Below, one piece after another: positions 21,681 through 27,133 of a stretch of DNA of 30,231 nt (its first letter is position 1; every line of letters begins with the position of its first letter). The notes under the pieces are model-generated. The model was not told where the DNA came from. It did no database searches and saw only the letters and a program-made list of their open reading frames with translations. The stretch is from a virus, in the IMG/VR virus record IMGVR_UViG_3300031758_000383, positions 1-30,231 of that record; one strand, 5' to 3'. A program made the translations under genes and the position numbers.

Positions 21681-21708
21681 TGTACAAGGCACGTGACTGT
21701 GGTAGGAT
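21681..21708 (+). promoter_or_regulatory. TGTACA-family promoter
   Basis: TGTACA (21681-21686), 16 bp, TAGGAT (21703-21708) with ACTGTGG before it, nearly identical to the -10 region at 20040. Confidence 0.65.
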
Positions 21709-21732
21709 TAGATATCAAAAGGAGAGACTAAC

Positions 21733-21996
21733 ATGCAAGCACAGACCTACAGCATCATCGAAGCAGTCCAGGACTTTGGTCCGATCGTCCACGTGGACGA
21801 GGATCTTGGCTTCATCTTCTGCTGGAACCGCAACCACACCTTCAATGTCCTGACCAAGTTCAATGATCGTTATCAGGTGGTTGACGCTTTCCAGAACTAC
21901 GACGTCGAACGCACAGATTCGCTGACCAAAGTGATTAGCAAGTGCGAGTGCTATTGCATCAATCTCCATGACGAGCTCAACGAGGAGTATGCTTAA
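21733..21996 (+). CDS. Hypothetical 87-aa protein
   Basis: MQAQTYSIIEAVQDFGPIVH with beta-type middle (LGFIFCWNRNHTFNVLTKFN) and a Cys-containing KCECYCINLHDEL end. GGAGAGACTAAC upstream. The following gene starts on its stop codon (TAATG). Function unknown. Confidence 0.74.
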   Translation: MQAQTYSIIEAVQDFGPIVHVDEDLGFIFCWNRNHTFNVLTKFNDRYQVVDAFQNYDVERTDSLTKVISKCECYCINLHDELNEEYA

Positions 21997-22181
21997 TGTC
22001 CAAGCTGTCTCAATTCATCGTCAAGCACAACGTCGAGGATGGCTACTCTGTGGCCTTTGCTGTGGAACGCATTGCCATCTTCCTTCGTTGTTCAGAGGAC
22101 GAGATCCTCTCTGGTGCTCTTAATGACACCAAGGCTGCACAGTATCTTCTTAACCTTTCTCGGAGACTCGCTAATGTCTAA
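21996..22181 (+). CDS. Hypothetical 61-aa protein
   Basis: MSKLSQFIVKHNVEDGYSVA, then a helical stretch with LRCSEDEILSGALND. Start overlaps the previous stop (TAATG) and the end overlaps the next gene by 8 bases, placing it in a four-gene unit. No known domain. Confidence 0.7.
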   Translation: MSKLSQFIVKHNVEDGYSVAFAVERIAIFLRCSEDEILSGALNDTKAAQYLLNLSRRLANV

Positions 22182-22449
22182 GAACCTCGAACTGGCGAAA
22201 GCCATCCGCCACGGCCTCTTCGCAGACCGCGCCACTGTCAAGGAAGCATTTGATTATGCCTTTGACGTCATCTCCCGCCTCCCTTCTTCTGAGCAGATCG
22301 CTGCCACGACAGCCATGTACGTCGTCCTCAACACGATCTCCAAAGAGATTGAGAAGAACGAAGCGGCTGCAGAGGAATACCCTGCAGGCGGCGGCATCGA
22401 GAAGGCCTTTGCCACAGGCGACCACTCTCCCAAGAACGTCTGGCCATAA
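22174..22449 (+). CDS. Hypothetical 91-aa protein
   Basis: MSKNLELAKAIRHGLFADRA, helical, with a Glu-rich then Gly-containing tail (AAEEYPAGGGIEKAFATGDH). CGGAGACTCGCTA lies before ATG 22174; the frame is open upstream but only across the preceding gene. Unknown function. Confidence 0.72.
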   Translation: MSKNLELAKAIRHGLFADRATVKEAFDYAFDVISRLPSSEQIAATTAMYVVLNTISKEIEKNEAAAEEYPAGGGIEKAFATGDHSPKNVWP

Positions 22450-22459
22450 GGATAACACC

Positions 22460-22639
22460 ATGTCTGAGACACTGACTCCTACATCATGGACCATCATCGT
22501 CCGCAAGGGCTCCATTGGTGGCAACCTCATCATCCTCAAAGAGGAATACACCGACTATGACGCTGTCATGACCCGCCTTGACGAGGTCGAGCGCAACTAC
22601 GGTAGCCGCTACTGGATCGACCTACGCACCCACTACTAG
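22460..22639 (+). CDS. Hypothetical 59-aa protein
   Basis: MSETLTPTSWTIIVRKGSIG then LIILKEEYTDYDAVMTRLDE and YWIDLRTHY. AAGGATAACACC lies before the ATG. Last gene of the unit starting at 21733. A hairpin (22645-22681) follows. Confidence 0.7.
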   Translation: MSETLTPTSWTIIVRKGSIGGNLIILKEEYTDYDAVMTRLDEVERNYGSRYWIDLRTHY

Positions 22640-22644
22640 GACTA

Positions 22645-22681
22645 GCCTAGAGCAGGACCAGTGACTATGGTAAGCTCTAGG
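22645..22681 (+). repeat. 8-bp inverted repeat after the 59-aa gene
   Basis: CCTAGAGC (22645-22652) and GCTCTAGG (22674-22681) are exact complements. The loop contains AGTGACTATGGTAAGCT, which looks like a promoter -10 region of the local family lacking its TGTACA. Few T residues follow, so a terminator is doubtful. Apart from this hairpin, A/T-rich tracts and the 22797 promoter, the 190-bp gap holds nothing I can assign. Confidence 0.45.
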
Positions 22682-22796
22682 TACCCTTTTACTATACTGG
22701 ATCTAGTACGTCGGTCTCCTATTAATAGACTTTGCGTTCCCTCACTTTGAAAATTTTTTCTGGAAATTTTTTTAGCTCTCCACGGTCATATAGCTG

Positions 22797-22825
22797 TTTA
22801 CATCTGTCCTCATCTGGGGTATAAT
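22797..22825 (+). promoter_or_regulatory. Predicted sigma70-type promoter with start at the ATG
   Basis: TTTACA (22797-22802), 17 bp, TATAAT (22820-22825). The ATG of the 64-aa gene starts 7 bases after the -10 box, so the transcript should be leaderless. Confidence 0.65.
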
Positions 22826-22831
22826 GATTTC

Positions 22832-23026
22832 ATGATCAAACATATTACTGATAAAGACAACTACTGGGTACGAGTTACCTGGCGTAAGACTGTGGTACCT
22901 TACGGTCCCCGTAAGGTACAGACTATTACCAACCTGAGTAGGGATAGAGCTTCTCAGTTGTACCGTAGGTATGACTATGAGATGGAAATCCTTGACATCT
23001 ACAAGGTGGAGATGGGTCGAGGATGA
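22832..23026 (+). CDS. Hypothetical 64-aa basic protein, probably leaderless mRNA
   Basis: MIKHITDKDNYWVRVTWRKT with further basic segments (VPYGPRKVQTITNLSRDRAS). There is no ribosome-binding site: the ATG coincides with the expected transcription start of the promoter at 22797-22825. Its stop overlaps the next gene (ATGA). Function unknown. Confidence 0.7.
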   Translation: MIKHITDKDNYWVRVTWRKTVVPYGPRKVQTITNLSRDRASQLYRRYDYEMEILDIYKVEMGRG

Positions 23027-23310
23027 GTAAGTATCGTTTAGAGGTATCTCATTGGACCCGTAGCCGTGATGGGGATGATTGGGTTGACTCAGAGTATTGG
23101 GTTAACTTTCAGTCTCTATCAGAGGGCATGGAGCGTATTGAGAGGATCTCCGATCCCTTGAACAGGAGTCTTATAGAGGTACGTCTCTACAACATGACTG
23201 ATAGTAAGGACCTCGTTTACAGGAAAGACTTTATCTCAGGGAAGGTGGAGGATTATACTACTATCCCTGATTTCGATTATCACAACAAGGAGTATGACAA
23301 TGGTAAGTAA
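23023..23310 (+). CDS. Hypothetical 95-aa protein
   Basis: MSKYRLEVSHWTRSRDGDDW, beta-rich start, then MERIERISDPLNRSLIEVRL and a LVYRKDFISGKVEDYTT end. Overlaps the preceding stop by 4 bases and the following start by 11. The reading frame is compact and free of alternative starts. No family recognised. Confidence 0.7.
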   Translation: MSKYRLEVSHWTRSRDGDDWVDSEYWVNFQSLSEGMERIERISDPLNRSLIEVRLYNMTDSKDLVYRKDFISGKVEDYTTIPDFDYHNKEYDNGK

Positions 23311-23557
23311 AGCAGCAGAATACACTAAGACTACAGATACTAAAGAGAAGAAGCCGGGCCGGTACGTGTTCTACGTGAACGTAGATCAGTACTGCAAGCA
23401 GGGTTGGTTGAACCAGATCTTCATGTCCGAGTCGCGCAGCGAGAAGCTGCTGCGTATCAAGGCTGAGATCGCTCGCTCAGGTTTCTTCAAGCCAGATGAG
23501 GAAGTCCTCATCGTCCCCTCTAACGGCACCCATCTCGAGAAGCTCTGGGAAGAGTAA
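23300..23557 (+). CDS. Hypothetical 85-aa protein
   Basis: MVSKAAEYTKTTDTKEKKPG followed by YVFYVNVDQYCKQGWLNQIF and a helix-strand end FFKPDEEVLIVPSNGTHLEK. ATG 23300 is preferred since AAGGAG lies 7 nt before it, whereas ATG 23294 is almost inside that site. Unknown function. Confidence 0.7.
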   Translation: MVSKAAEYTKTTDTKEKKPGRYVFYVNVDQYCKQGWLNQIFMSESRSEKLLRIKAEIARSGFFKPDEEVLIVPSNGTHLEKLWEE

Positions 23558-23603
23558 GATCTCTCTGGAAATCTAGAAAAATGTGCCGTAATAGGATAGA
23601 GAA

Positions 23604-23810
23604 ATGACAGACGTACTAGATGAACTGACACAGGCATATAGCTTTACCAGAGATGAACTTCTTGGTAAAGCTATCGACGAGATCGCTCAACAACGTAGAC
23701 ACATCGAGAACCTCTCTCGAGAACACTCAGACCTACGACATGAGAATCAGATCCTCGTAGAGATCAATCGAGACCTACACTGGAAAATGGAATATGAGAG
23801 GAAACACTAA
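23604..23810 (+). CDS. Hypothetical 68-aa coiled-coil protein
   Basis: Entirely helical by composition: MTDVLDELTQAYSFTRDELL then QRRHIENLSREHSDLRHENQ, a heptad-like coiled coil ending KMEYERKH. Weak ribosome-binding site (GGATAGAGAA). Its stop overlaps the phosphatase start (TAATG), so expression is coupled to that gene. Confidence 0.7.
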   Translation: MTDVLDELTQAYSFTRDELLGKAIDEIAQQRRHIENLSREHSDLRHENQILVEINRDLHWKMEYERKH

Positions 23811-24268
23811 TGTCCGATGCATTTACACAGGAAGAAGCATGGATCTTCGACATGGATGGTACACTCGCTAACTCTAAATGGCGACAACACCACCTCATGG
23901 GCATCAAGAAAGACTGGAAAAGCTGGAATACCGGCATGATCCACGACCTGCCAAATCATGAGATCATCCAGTTTACTCATATCGCTAAGGAAAAAAACAT
24001 CGCTGTCATAGTCTGTACAGGCCGAGAGGATACATACAGAAAAGACACCGAAGATTGGCTCAAGATGCACTGCGTTTCCTACGATATGCTCTTCATGCGA
24101 AAGGCAAAAGACTATCGCAAGGATCAATTCATCAAGAAAGAAATGCTCGAGACTATCAAGTTTCTTAACTACAACCCTACACTCTCTTTCGACGATCGCG
24201 ACCGAGTGGTCAAGATGTGGCGAGAAGAAGGTATCCGATGCTTTCAGGTCGACTACGGCGACTTTTAA
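23810..24268 (+). CDS. HAD phosphatase, polynucleotide kinase 3'-phosphatase-like domain
   Basis: 152 residues. HAD motif I is FDMDGTLA with nucleophile D14 and acid D16; motif II is VIVCTGRED (Thr70); a Lys in KDYRKDQFIKK (104-110) fits motif III; motif IV is SFDDRDRVVKMW with D128/D129. LFMRKAKDYRKD and DDRDRVV...WREEG closely resemble the C-terminal phosphatase half of T4 polynucleotide kinase (PseT), which removes 3' phosphates from broken RNA or DNA. No P-loop kinase domain is present or adjacent. In a phage rich in tRNAs and RNA genes, a role in RNA end healing is plausible; a nucleotidase role cannot be excluded. Confidence 0.85.
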   Translation: MSDAFTQEEAWIFDMDGTLANSKWRQHHLMGIKKDWKSWNTGMIHDLPNHEIIQFTHIAKEKNIAVIVCTGREDTYRKDTEDWLKMHCVSYDMLFMRKAKDYRKDQFIKKEMLETIKFLNYNPTLSFDDRDRVVKMWREEGIRCFQVDYGDF

Positions 24269-24285
24269 CATAGAAAGGTGATAAT

Positions 24286-24558
24286 ATGCATATCAATGCC
24301 AACATCAGCGTAGAACTAGACGAAGATCAGGCTGACGAAGTCCTGCTTAACATCCTCAAGAGGGACTACGTACGTCTCTACGACGAACGTCAAGATCTCA
24401 TGCAACGCGTCAATGAGCTTGCAGAGTACGAAAAAGAAGACCTTGAGCACATTAATGGCTACATAGTCGCTATCGAGACCCTCCTGAAGTACTACATGTA
24501 CGTCGGAGACGCTGAAGAGTTCATTCGAGGCGTAAAAGGGGTTTACATCTCTGAATAA
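24286..24558 (+). CDS. Hypothetical 90-aa acidic protein
   Basis: MHINANISVELDEDQADEVL then a helical part (NILKRDYVRLYDERQDLMQR) and YYMYVGDAEEFIRGVKG. The 'VELDEDQADEV' start followed by 'L-K-R/D-x-Y' resembles a small conserved protein in T4-like phages of cyanobacteria and rhizobia. GAAAGGTGATAAT precedes the ATG. A promoter for the next gene lies in its last codons. Confidence 0.75.
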   Translation: MHINANISVELDEDQADEVLLNILKRDYVRLYDERQDLMQRVNELAEYEKEDLEHINGYIVAIETLLKYYMYVGDAEEFIRGVKGVYISE

Positions 24559-24570
24559 CCGTGGTATAAA
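24542..24570 (+). promoter_or_regulatory. Predicted promoter overlapping the end of the 90-aa gene
   Basis: TTTACA (24542-24547), 17 bp, TATAAA (24565-24570) preceded by CGTGG, about 28 nt before the 56-aa gene. Confidence 0.6.
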
Positions 24571-24598
24571 GAGTCTGTAAGTCACAAGGAGACACAAG

Positions 24599-24769
24599 AT
24601 GAACGTGTATATCCAGTATCAAGACGTTACAGGCTCATGGTACCAAGTCATGGTCACAGAAAATGAGGGCCCTCGTATCCTCATGGCCATGAAGACAGTA
24701 TCCAGCCAGTATCCTGGCTCACGTGTTCGTGCCGTTGATGAAAACGGGCGAGTAGTTGACATCCTCTAA
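24599..24769 (+). CDS. Hypothetical 56-aa protein
   Basis: MNVYIQYQDVTGSWYQVMVT, then RILMAMKTVSSQYPGSRVRA and a VDENGRVVDIL end: a strand-helix-strand pattern like small phage proteins that read 'x-Y-x-x-W...A...S..P..RVRAVD..G'. Strong AAGGAG at 8 nt and a dedicated promoter support it. The function is unknown. Confidence 0.75.
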   Translation: MNVYIQYQDVTGSWYQVMVTENEGPRILMAMKTVSSQYPGSRVRAVDENGRVVDIL

Positions 24770-24778
24770 AAAAAGTTG

Positions 24779-24807
24779 TTGACAAATTTTCATCGTTGTA
24801 GTACTAT
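24779..24807 (+). promoter_or_regulatory. Strong predicted sigma70 promoter
   Basis: Consensus TTGACA (24779-24784), 17 bp, TACTAT (24802-24807), about 37 nt before the ATG of the helix-turn-helix gene. Confidence 0.75.
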
Positions 24808-24850
24808 CTAAACAGTGGCAGTGAGCCACACAACTAGGAGAATATACATT

Positions 24851-25120
24851 ATGCGTAATACTCAGTCTACCAAGCTCGTCACCGCTCTCGAGAAGGGTGA
24901 AGAGCTCACTGCCAAGCAGATCTCTGCTCGGTTCAACATCGCTAACCCTACCGCAGTCATCGCTAACCTTCGTTCCGAGGGTCATGTGATCTACACCAAT
25001 ACCCGCAAGAATCACCGCGGCGAAACGGTCTCTAAGTACCGTATCGGCAAGCCCACTAAGCGTCTCGTCGCCGCTGGTCTCGCTCTTCTCGGTGTCCAGG
25101 GTGCAGGACTCGTCAACTAA
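24851..25120 (+). CDS. Helix-turn-helix protein
   Basis: 89 residues. LVTALEKGEELTAKQISARF followed by NIANPTAVIANLRSEGHVIY forms a winged helix-turn-helix: helix, turn (FNIANPTA), recognition helix, then a wing with TNTRKNHRGETVSKYRIGK. T4-like phages of cyanobacteria and rhizobia carry very similar small HTH proteins. It may bind DNA as a regulator, possibly of the tRNA promoter 20 bp downstream, whose -10 is framed by an inverted repeat; that link is inference. AGGAGAATATACATT precedes ATG 24851. Confidence 0.8.
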   Translation: MRNTQSTKLVTALEKGEELTAKQISARFNIANPTAVIANLRSEGHVIYTNTRKNHRGETVSKYRIGKPTKRLVAAGLALLGVQGAGLVN

Positions 25121-25137
25121 AAAATAATGTCTAATAG

Positions 25138-25186
25138 TTGACAGTTTTACAACTCTGGTGTATAAATAAAGTGATTCCAGAGTTGT
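25138..25186 (+). promoter_or_regulatory. tRNA-region promoter: sigma70 and late box superposed, inside an inverted repeat
   Basis: TTGACA (25138-25143), 17 bp, then TATAAATA (25161-25168), which serves as a near-consensus -10 and is also an exact T4 late box; both predict a start near 25173. A perfect 10-bp inverted repeat (ACAACTCTGG 25149-25158, CCAGAGTTGT 25177-25186) flanks the -10 and could be an operator. It would drive the structured RNA and tRNA array downstream. Confidence 0.72.
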
Positions 25187-25223
25187 AATACTCTCGCTGT
25201 TTGACATTGTTGGTAAGAATGTT

Positions 25224-25364
25224 GAGACAATCGAAAGGTTGTCTCTTCACGGATGCATCAGAACCCGAAGTGTGTGCACAATATTAACATAGAGGTAGGC
25301 TACTCAGCCCGTCTAAGTCGGCCGTAATTGACGGTGGTATTAGTAGTTAGATAGCTGGTGCATC
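25224..25364 (+). ncRNA. Structured RNA of unknown class upstream of the tRNA array
   Basis: Two strong elements. A 9-bp hairpin GAGACAATC-GAAA-GGTTGTCTC (25224-25245) is capped by a GNRA tetraloop. A long-range stem pairs GATGCATCAG (25252-25261) with CTGGTGCATC (25355-25364), 10 bp with one G-U, enclosing 93 nt with smaller hairpins such as CCGTaattgACGG. The segment lies between a strong promoter and the first tRNA and has no coding frame of note. It does not look like a tRNA, tmRNA or the Y elements near 27.5 kb. The sequence alone cannot show whether it is a mature RNA or a processed leader. Confidence 0.55.
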
Positions 25365-25378
25365 TTTGTAGAGACAAT

Positions 25379-25455
25379 GGACCCTTAGCTCATTTGGTTA
25401 GAGTAGCGGTCTTTTAAACCGTTGGTACTGGGTTCGAATCCCAGAGGGTCTACCA
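25379..25455 (+). tRNA. tRNA-Lys (anticodon TTT)
   Basis: Acceptor GGACCCT/AGGGTCT with one G-U, discriminator A, encoded CCA; CGGTCTTTTAAACCG anticodon arm. Confidence 0.93.
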
Positions 25456-25472
25456 TAATATGGAGAAGTGTA

Positions 25473-25706
25473 ATGAAGAAGATCTTTTTAGCAAGCGCAT
25501 GTGGATTATTTTTGGCCGGTTGCAATGCAACTGTCTATGATAGTCGTCCATCAGTGTATGTTCCTCGGCCGGCAGTAGTCGTACCACCGGTGTATGCACC
25601 GTTGCCACCGCCGCGTCCTTACTATGTTCGTCAACCTCGTAGAGAGTGTTTTACGACATGGGACCGTACTCCTTATGGGCTGCGCGAGCGAGTTGTCTGT
25701 CGTTAA
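25473..25706 (+). CDS. Small lipoprotein inside the tRNA array
   Basis: 77 residues: MKKIFLASACGLFLAGC is a lipoprotein signal (lipobox LAGC, mature Cys17). The mature part is proline- and tyrosine-rich (YVPRPAVVVPPVYAPLPPPR) and ends YGLRERVVCR. This is the look of small rhizobial outer-membrane lipoproteins, suggesting host origin. GGAGAAGTGTA sets ATG 25473. Its place between tRNA-Lys and tRNA-Ser means it is transcribed with the tRNAs. Possible roles are envelope change or superinfection exclusion; neither is shown. Confidence 0.8.
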   Translation: MKKIFLASACGLFLAGCNATVYDSRPSVYVPRPAVVVPPVYAPLPPPRPYYVRQPRRECFTTWDRTPYGLRERVVCR

Positions 25707-25712
25707 AAGTTT

Positions 25713-25802
25713 GGAAGGGTGGCCGAGTGGTTTAAGGCTCCAGTCTTGAAAACTGGCGTAGGCGCAAGTCTACCGTGAGTTCGAATCTCACCTCTTCCGC
25801 CA
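25713..25802 (+). tRNA. tRNA-Ser (anticodon TGA)
   Basis: Acceptor GGAAGGG/CTCTTCC, discriminator G, CCA encoded; anticodon arm CCAGT-CTTGAAA-ACTGG; long class II variable arm (about GCGTAGGCGCAAGTCTACC). Confidence 0.93.
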
Positions 25803-25807
25803 AATAA

Positions 25808-25885
25808 CCCGTGTTAGTGTAGCGATCAAACATACCCGCCTTTCAAGCGTGGAGATCATGGGTTTGAATCCCATACGCGGGACCA
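25808..25885 (+). tRNA. tRNA-Glu (anticodon TTC)
   Basis: Acceptor CCCGTGT/ACGCGGG, A, CCA; anticodon loop CTTTCAA. The anticodon stem has a mismatch (CCCGC/GCGTG) and the D arm is irregular, but the T arm is good. Confidence 0.82.
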
Positions 25886-25889
25886 ATAC

Positions 25890-25965
25890 GGACCGTTAGC
25901 TGAGTTGGTTTTAGCAGGAGACTCTTAATCTCTTGACGGGGGTTCGAATCCCTCACGGTCTACCA
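25890..25965 (+). tRNA. tRNA-Lys (anticodon CTT)
   Basis: Acceptor GGACCGT/ACGGTCT, A, CCA; anticodon arm GGAGA-CTCTTAA-TCTCT. Second lysine isoacceptor of the array. Confidence 0.9.
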
Positions 25966-25975
25966 AAAAGTTTAT

Positions 25976-26052
25976 TCGCTTGAACCCGAATGGGTATCGG
26001 GACCTGACTGTTAATCAGGCCACTGTAGGTTCGAATCCTACCAAGCGAGCCA
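25976..26052 (+). tRNA. tRNA-Asn (anticodon GTT)
   Basis: Acceptor TCGCTTG/CAAGCGA, G, CCA; D stem CCCG/CGGG; anticodon arm CCTGA-CTGTTAA-TCAGG. Confidence 0.92.
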
Positions 26053-26055
26053 AAT

Positions 26056-26126
26056 TTGAAGTGTCGGCTTATAGCACTATAAATAAACCGATATATCATC
26101 ACCGAGTGTTAGTGATGACGCTTCAA
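26056..26126 (+). other. Stem-enclosed late-promoter box between tRNA-Asn and tRNA-Val
   Basis: TTGAAGTGTC (26056-26065) pairs with GACGCTTCAA (26117-26126), 10 bp with one G-U. Inside lies an exact TATAAATA (26078-26085) and a 7-bp hairpin TCATCAC/GTGATGA. A late transcript starting near 26091 would lose the left arm. Confidence 0.45.
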
Positions 26127-26135
26127 GCCAATTAT

Positions 26136-26210
<75 letters not shown>

Positions 26211-26223
26211 TTTTATAGGATAT

Positions 26224-26391
26224 ATGATGAATGAGTTTGTGATTGAAGTTGGTGATAAGCGTTTGCAAGTTCATGCAAACAATATGATTGAAGCTATTTA
26301 CATAGCTAGATCATACAACCAAAAGCGACAAACTTATAGAGTAACAGATACAAAGACTGGAAAAACCGTAACAGGTATTCCACTTGATTAG
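26224..26391 (+). CDS. 55-aa hypothetical protein within the tRNA array
   Basis: MMNEFVIEVGDKRLQVHANN, then MIEAIYIARSYNQKRQTYRV and TDTKTGKTVTGIPLD: strand-helix-strand, like the small proteins of the early region. AGGATAT precedes the first of two ATGs. It ends 3 bp before tRNA-Ala. Lower GC than the tRNAs around it. No family recognised. Confidence 0.72.
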   Translation: MMNEFVIEVGDKRLQVHANNMIEAIYIARSYNQKRQTYRVTDTKTGKTVTGIPLD

Positions 26392-26394
26392 TTC

Positions 26395-26470
26395 GGGGCC
26401 ATAGCTCAGCTGGGAGAGCGCTTGATTTGCATTCAAGAGGTCTGCGGTTCGATCCCGCATGGCTCCACCA
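26395..26470 (+). tRNA. tRNA-Ala (anticodon TGC)
   Basis: Acceptor GGGGCCA/TGGCTCC, A, CCA; loop ATTTGCATT with stem CTTGA/TCAAG. The 60-bp spacer after it holds a 12-bp palindrome CGTGGGCCCACG. Confidence 0.93.
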
Positions 26471-26530
26471 ATAACGGTTAGTCGCGATAAATAGACTCGC
26501 GTGGGCCCACGGTTAGCCCATAACAGTTTC

Positions 26531-26606
<76 letters not shown>

Positions 26607-26612
26607 TATTGA

Positions 26613-26687
26613 CGCAGAGTGGAGCAGTAGTAGCTCGTTTGGTTCATACCCAAAAGGCCGGTGGTGCAATTCCATCCTCTGCAACCA
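26613..26687 (+). tRNA. tRNA-fMet-like initiator (anticodon CAT)
   Basis: Acceptor CGCAGAG/CTCTGCA leaves C1-A72 unpaired, the hallmark of formyl-methionine initiator tRNA; A73 and CCA follow. Anticodon arm TTTGG-TTCATAC-CCAAA. It has two, not three, G-C pairs next to the loop, so it is not a perfect bacterial initiator. Confidence 0.8.
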
Positions 26688-26690
26688 ATT

Positions 26691-26894
26691 CACAGGGATG
26701 GGTTCCTGTGCGTCACCAACATCACCGATCGCACGGTCTGATGTTGGGTATAGTGACCAGCCACTGAGGTCTGGAGTGTGCGATCGTCTAACCCATAAAA
26801 TCTGACACGCGAAAAGGTGTCGCTGGATGGCAGTAACCAGCTATGTTATAAAACGGCTAATAGTAGCAAATATTAGTAGCCGTTTCATAACATA
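26691..26894 (+). ncRNA. Pseudoknotted structured RNA between tRNA-fMet and tRNA-Asp
   Basis: Hairpin 1: CACAGG/CCTGTG (26691-26710); its loop ATGGGTT pairs with AACCCAT (26790-26796). Hairpin 2: CCAACATCA/TGATGTTGG (26716-26747); its loop CGATCGCAC (26726-26734) pairs with GTGCGATCG (26778-26786). Then GACAC/GTGTC, GCTGG/CCAGC and a long hairpin (26842-26894: TATGTTAT/ATAACATA and AAACGGCT/AGCCGTTT). Every stem of 5-9 bp is perfect. No open frame explains it. T4 also has two stable RNAs of unknown function in its tRNA cluster; any relation is only positional. Confidence 0.7.
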
Positions 26895-26896
26895 TT

Positions 26897-26973
26897 GGCC
26901 TCGTAGCTCAGTTGGTTAGAGTGCCAGCCTGTCACGCTGGAAGTCGCCGGTTCGAGCCCGGTCGAGGTCGCCA
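26897..26973 (+). tRNA. tRNA-Asp (anticodon GTC)
   Basis: Acceptor GGCCTCG/CGAGGTC, G, CCA; anticodon arm CCAGC-CTGTCAC-GCTGG. Confidence 0.94.
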
Positions 26974-26974
26974 T

Positions 26975-27050
26975 TCCGGAATAGTTCAGCTGGTAGAACA
27001 TCAGACTCTGAATCTGAGTGTCGGTGGTTCGAATCCATCTTCCGGATCCA
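26975..27050 (+). tRNA. tRNA-Gln (anticodon CTG)
   Basis: Acceptor TCCGGAA/TTCCGGA, T, CCA; anticodon arm TCAGA-CTCTGAA-TCTGA. It complements the TTG isoacceptor at 11978-12053. Confidence 0.92.
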
Positions 27051-27055
27051 AGCTT

Positions 27056-27132
27056 GGGGAAGTGCGCTGGAGAGGCAACAGCAGGGTCTGCAAAACCTTC
27101 GAATGTCGGTTCGAATCCGATCTTCCCTTCCA
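27056..27132 (+). tRNA. tRNA-Cys (anticodon GCA)
   Basis: Acceptor GGGGAAG/CTTCCCT, T, CCA; D stem GCTG/CAGC; anticodon arm AGGGT-CTGCAAA-ACCTT. Confidence 0.9.
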
Positions 27133-27133
27133 T

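Noticed and set aside
24719-25207. 162-codon minus-strand frame across the HTH gene and tRNA promoter
   Set aside because: Antisense to the HTH gene and covers two consensus promoters reading the other way.
25201-25230. Second TTGACA at 25201 as a promoter
   Set aside because: No acceptable -10 box at 16-18 bp; the region forms a hairpin instead.
25224-25364. tmRNA, RNase P RNA or group I intron
   Set aside because: None of the conserved cores of these RNAs can be recognised, and no split exon is present.
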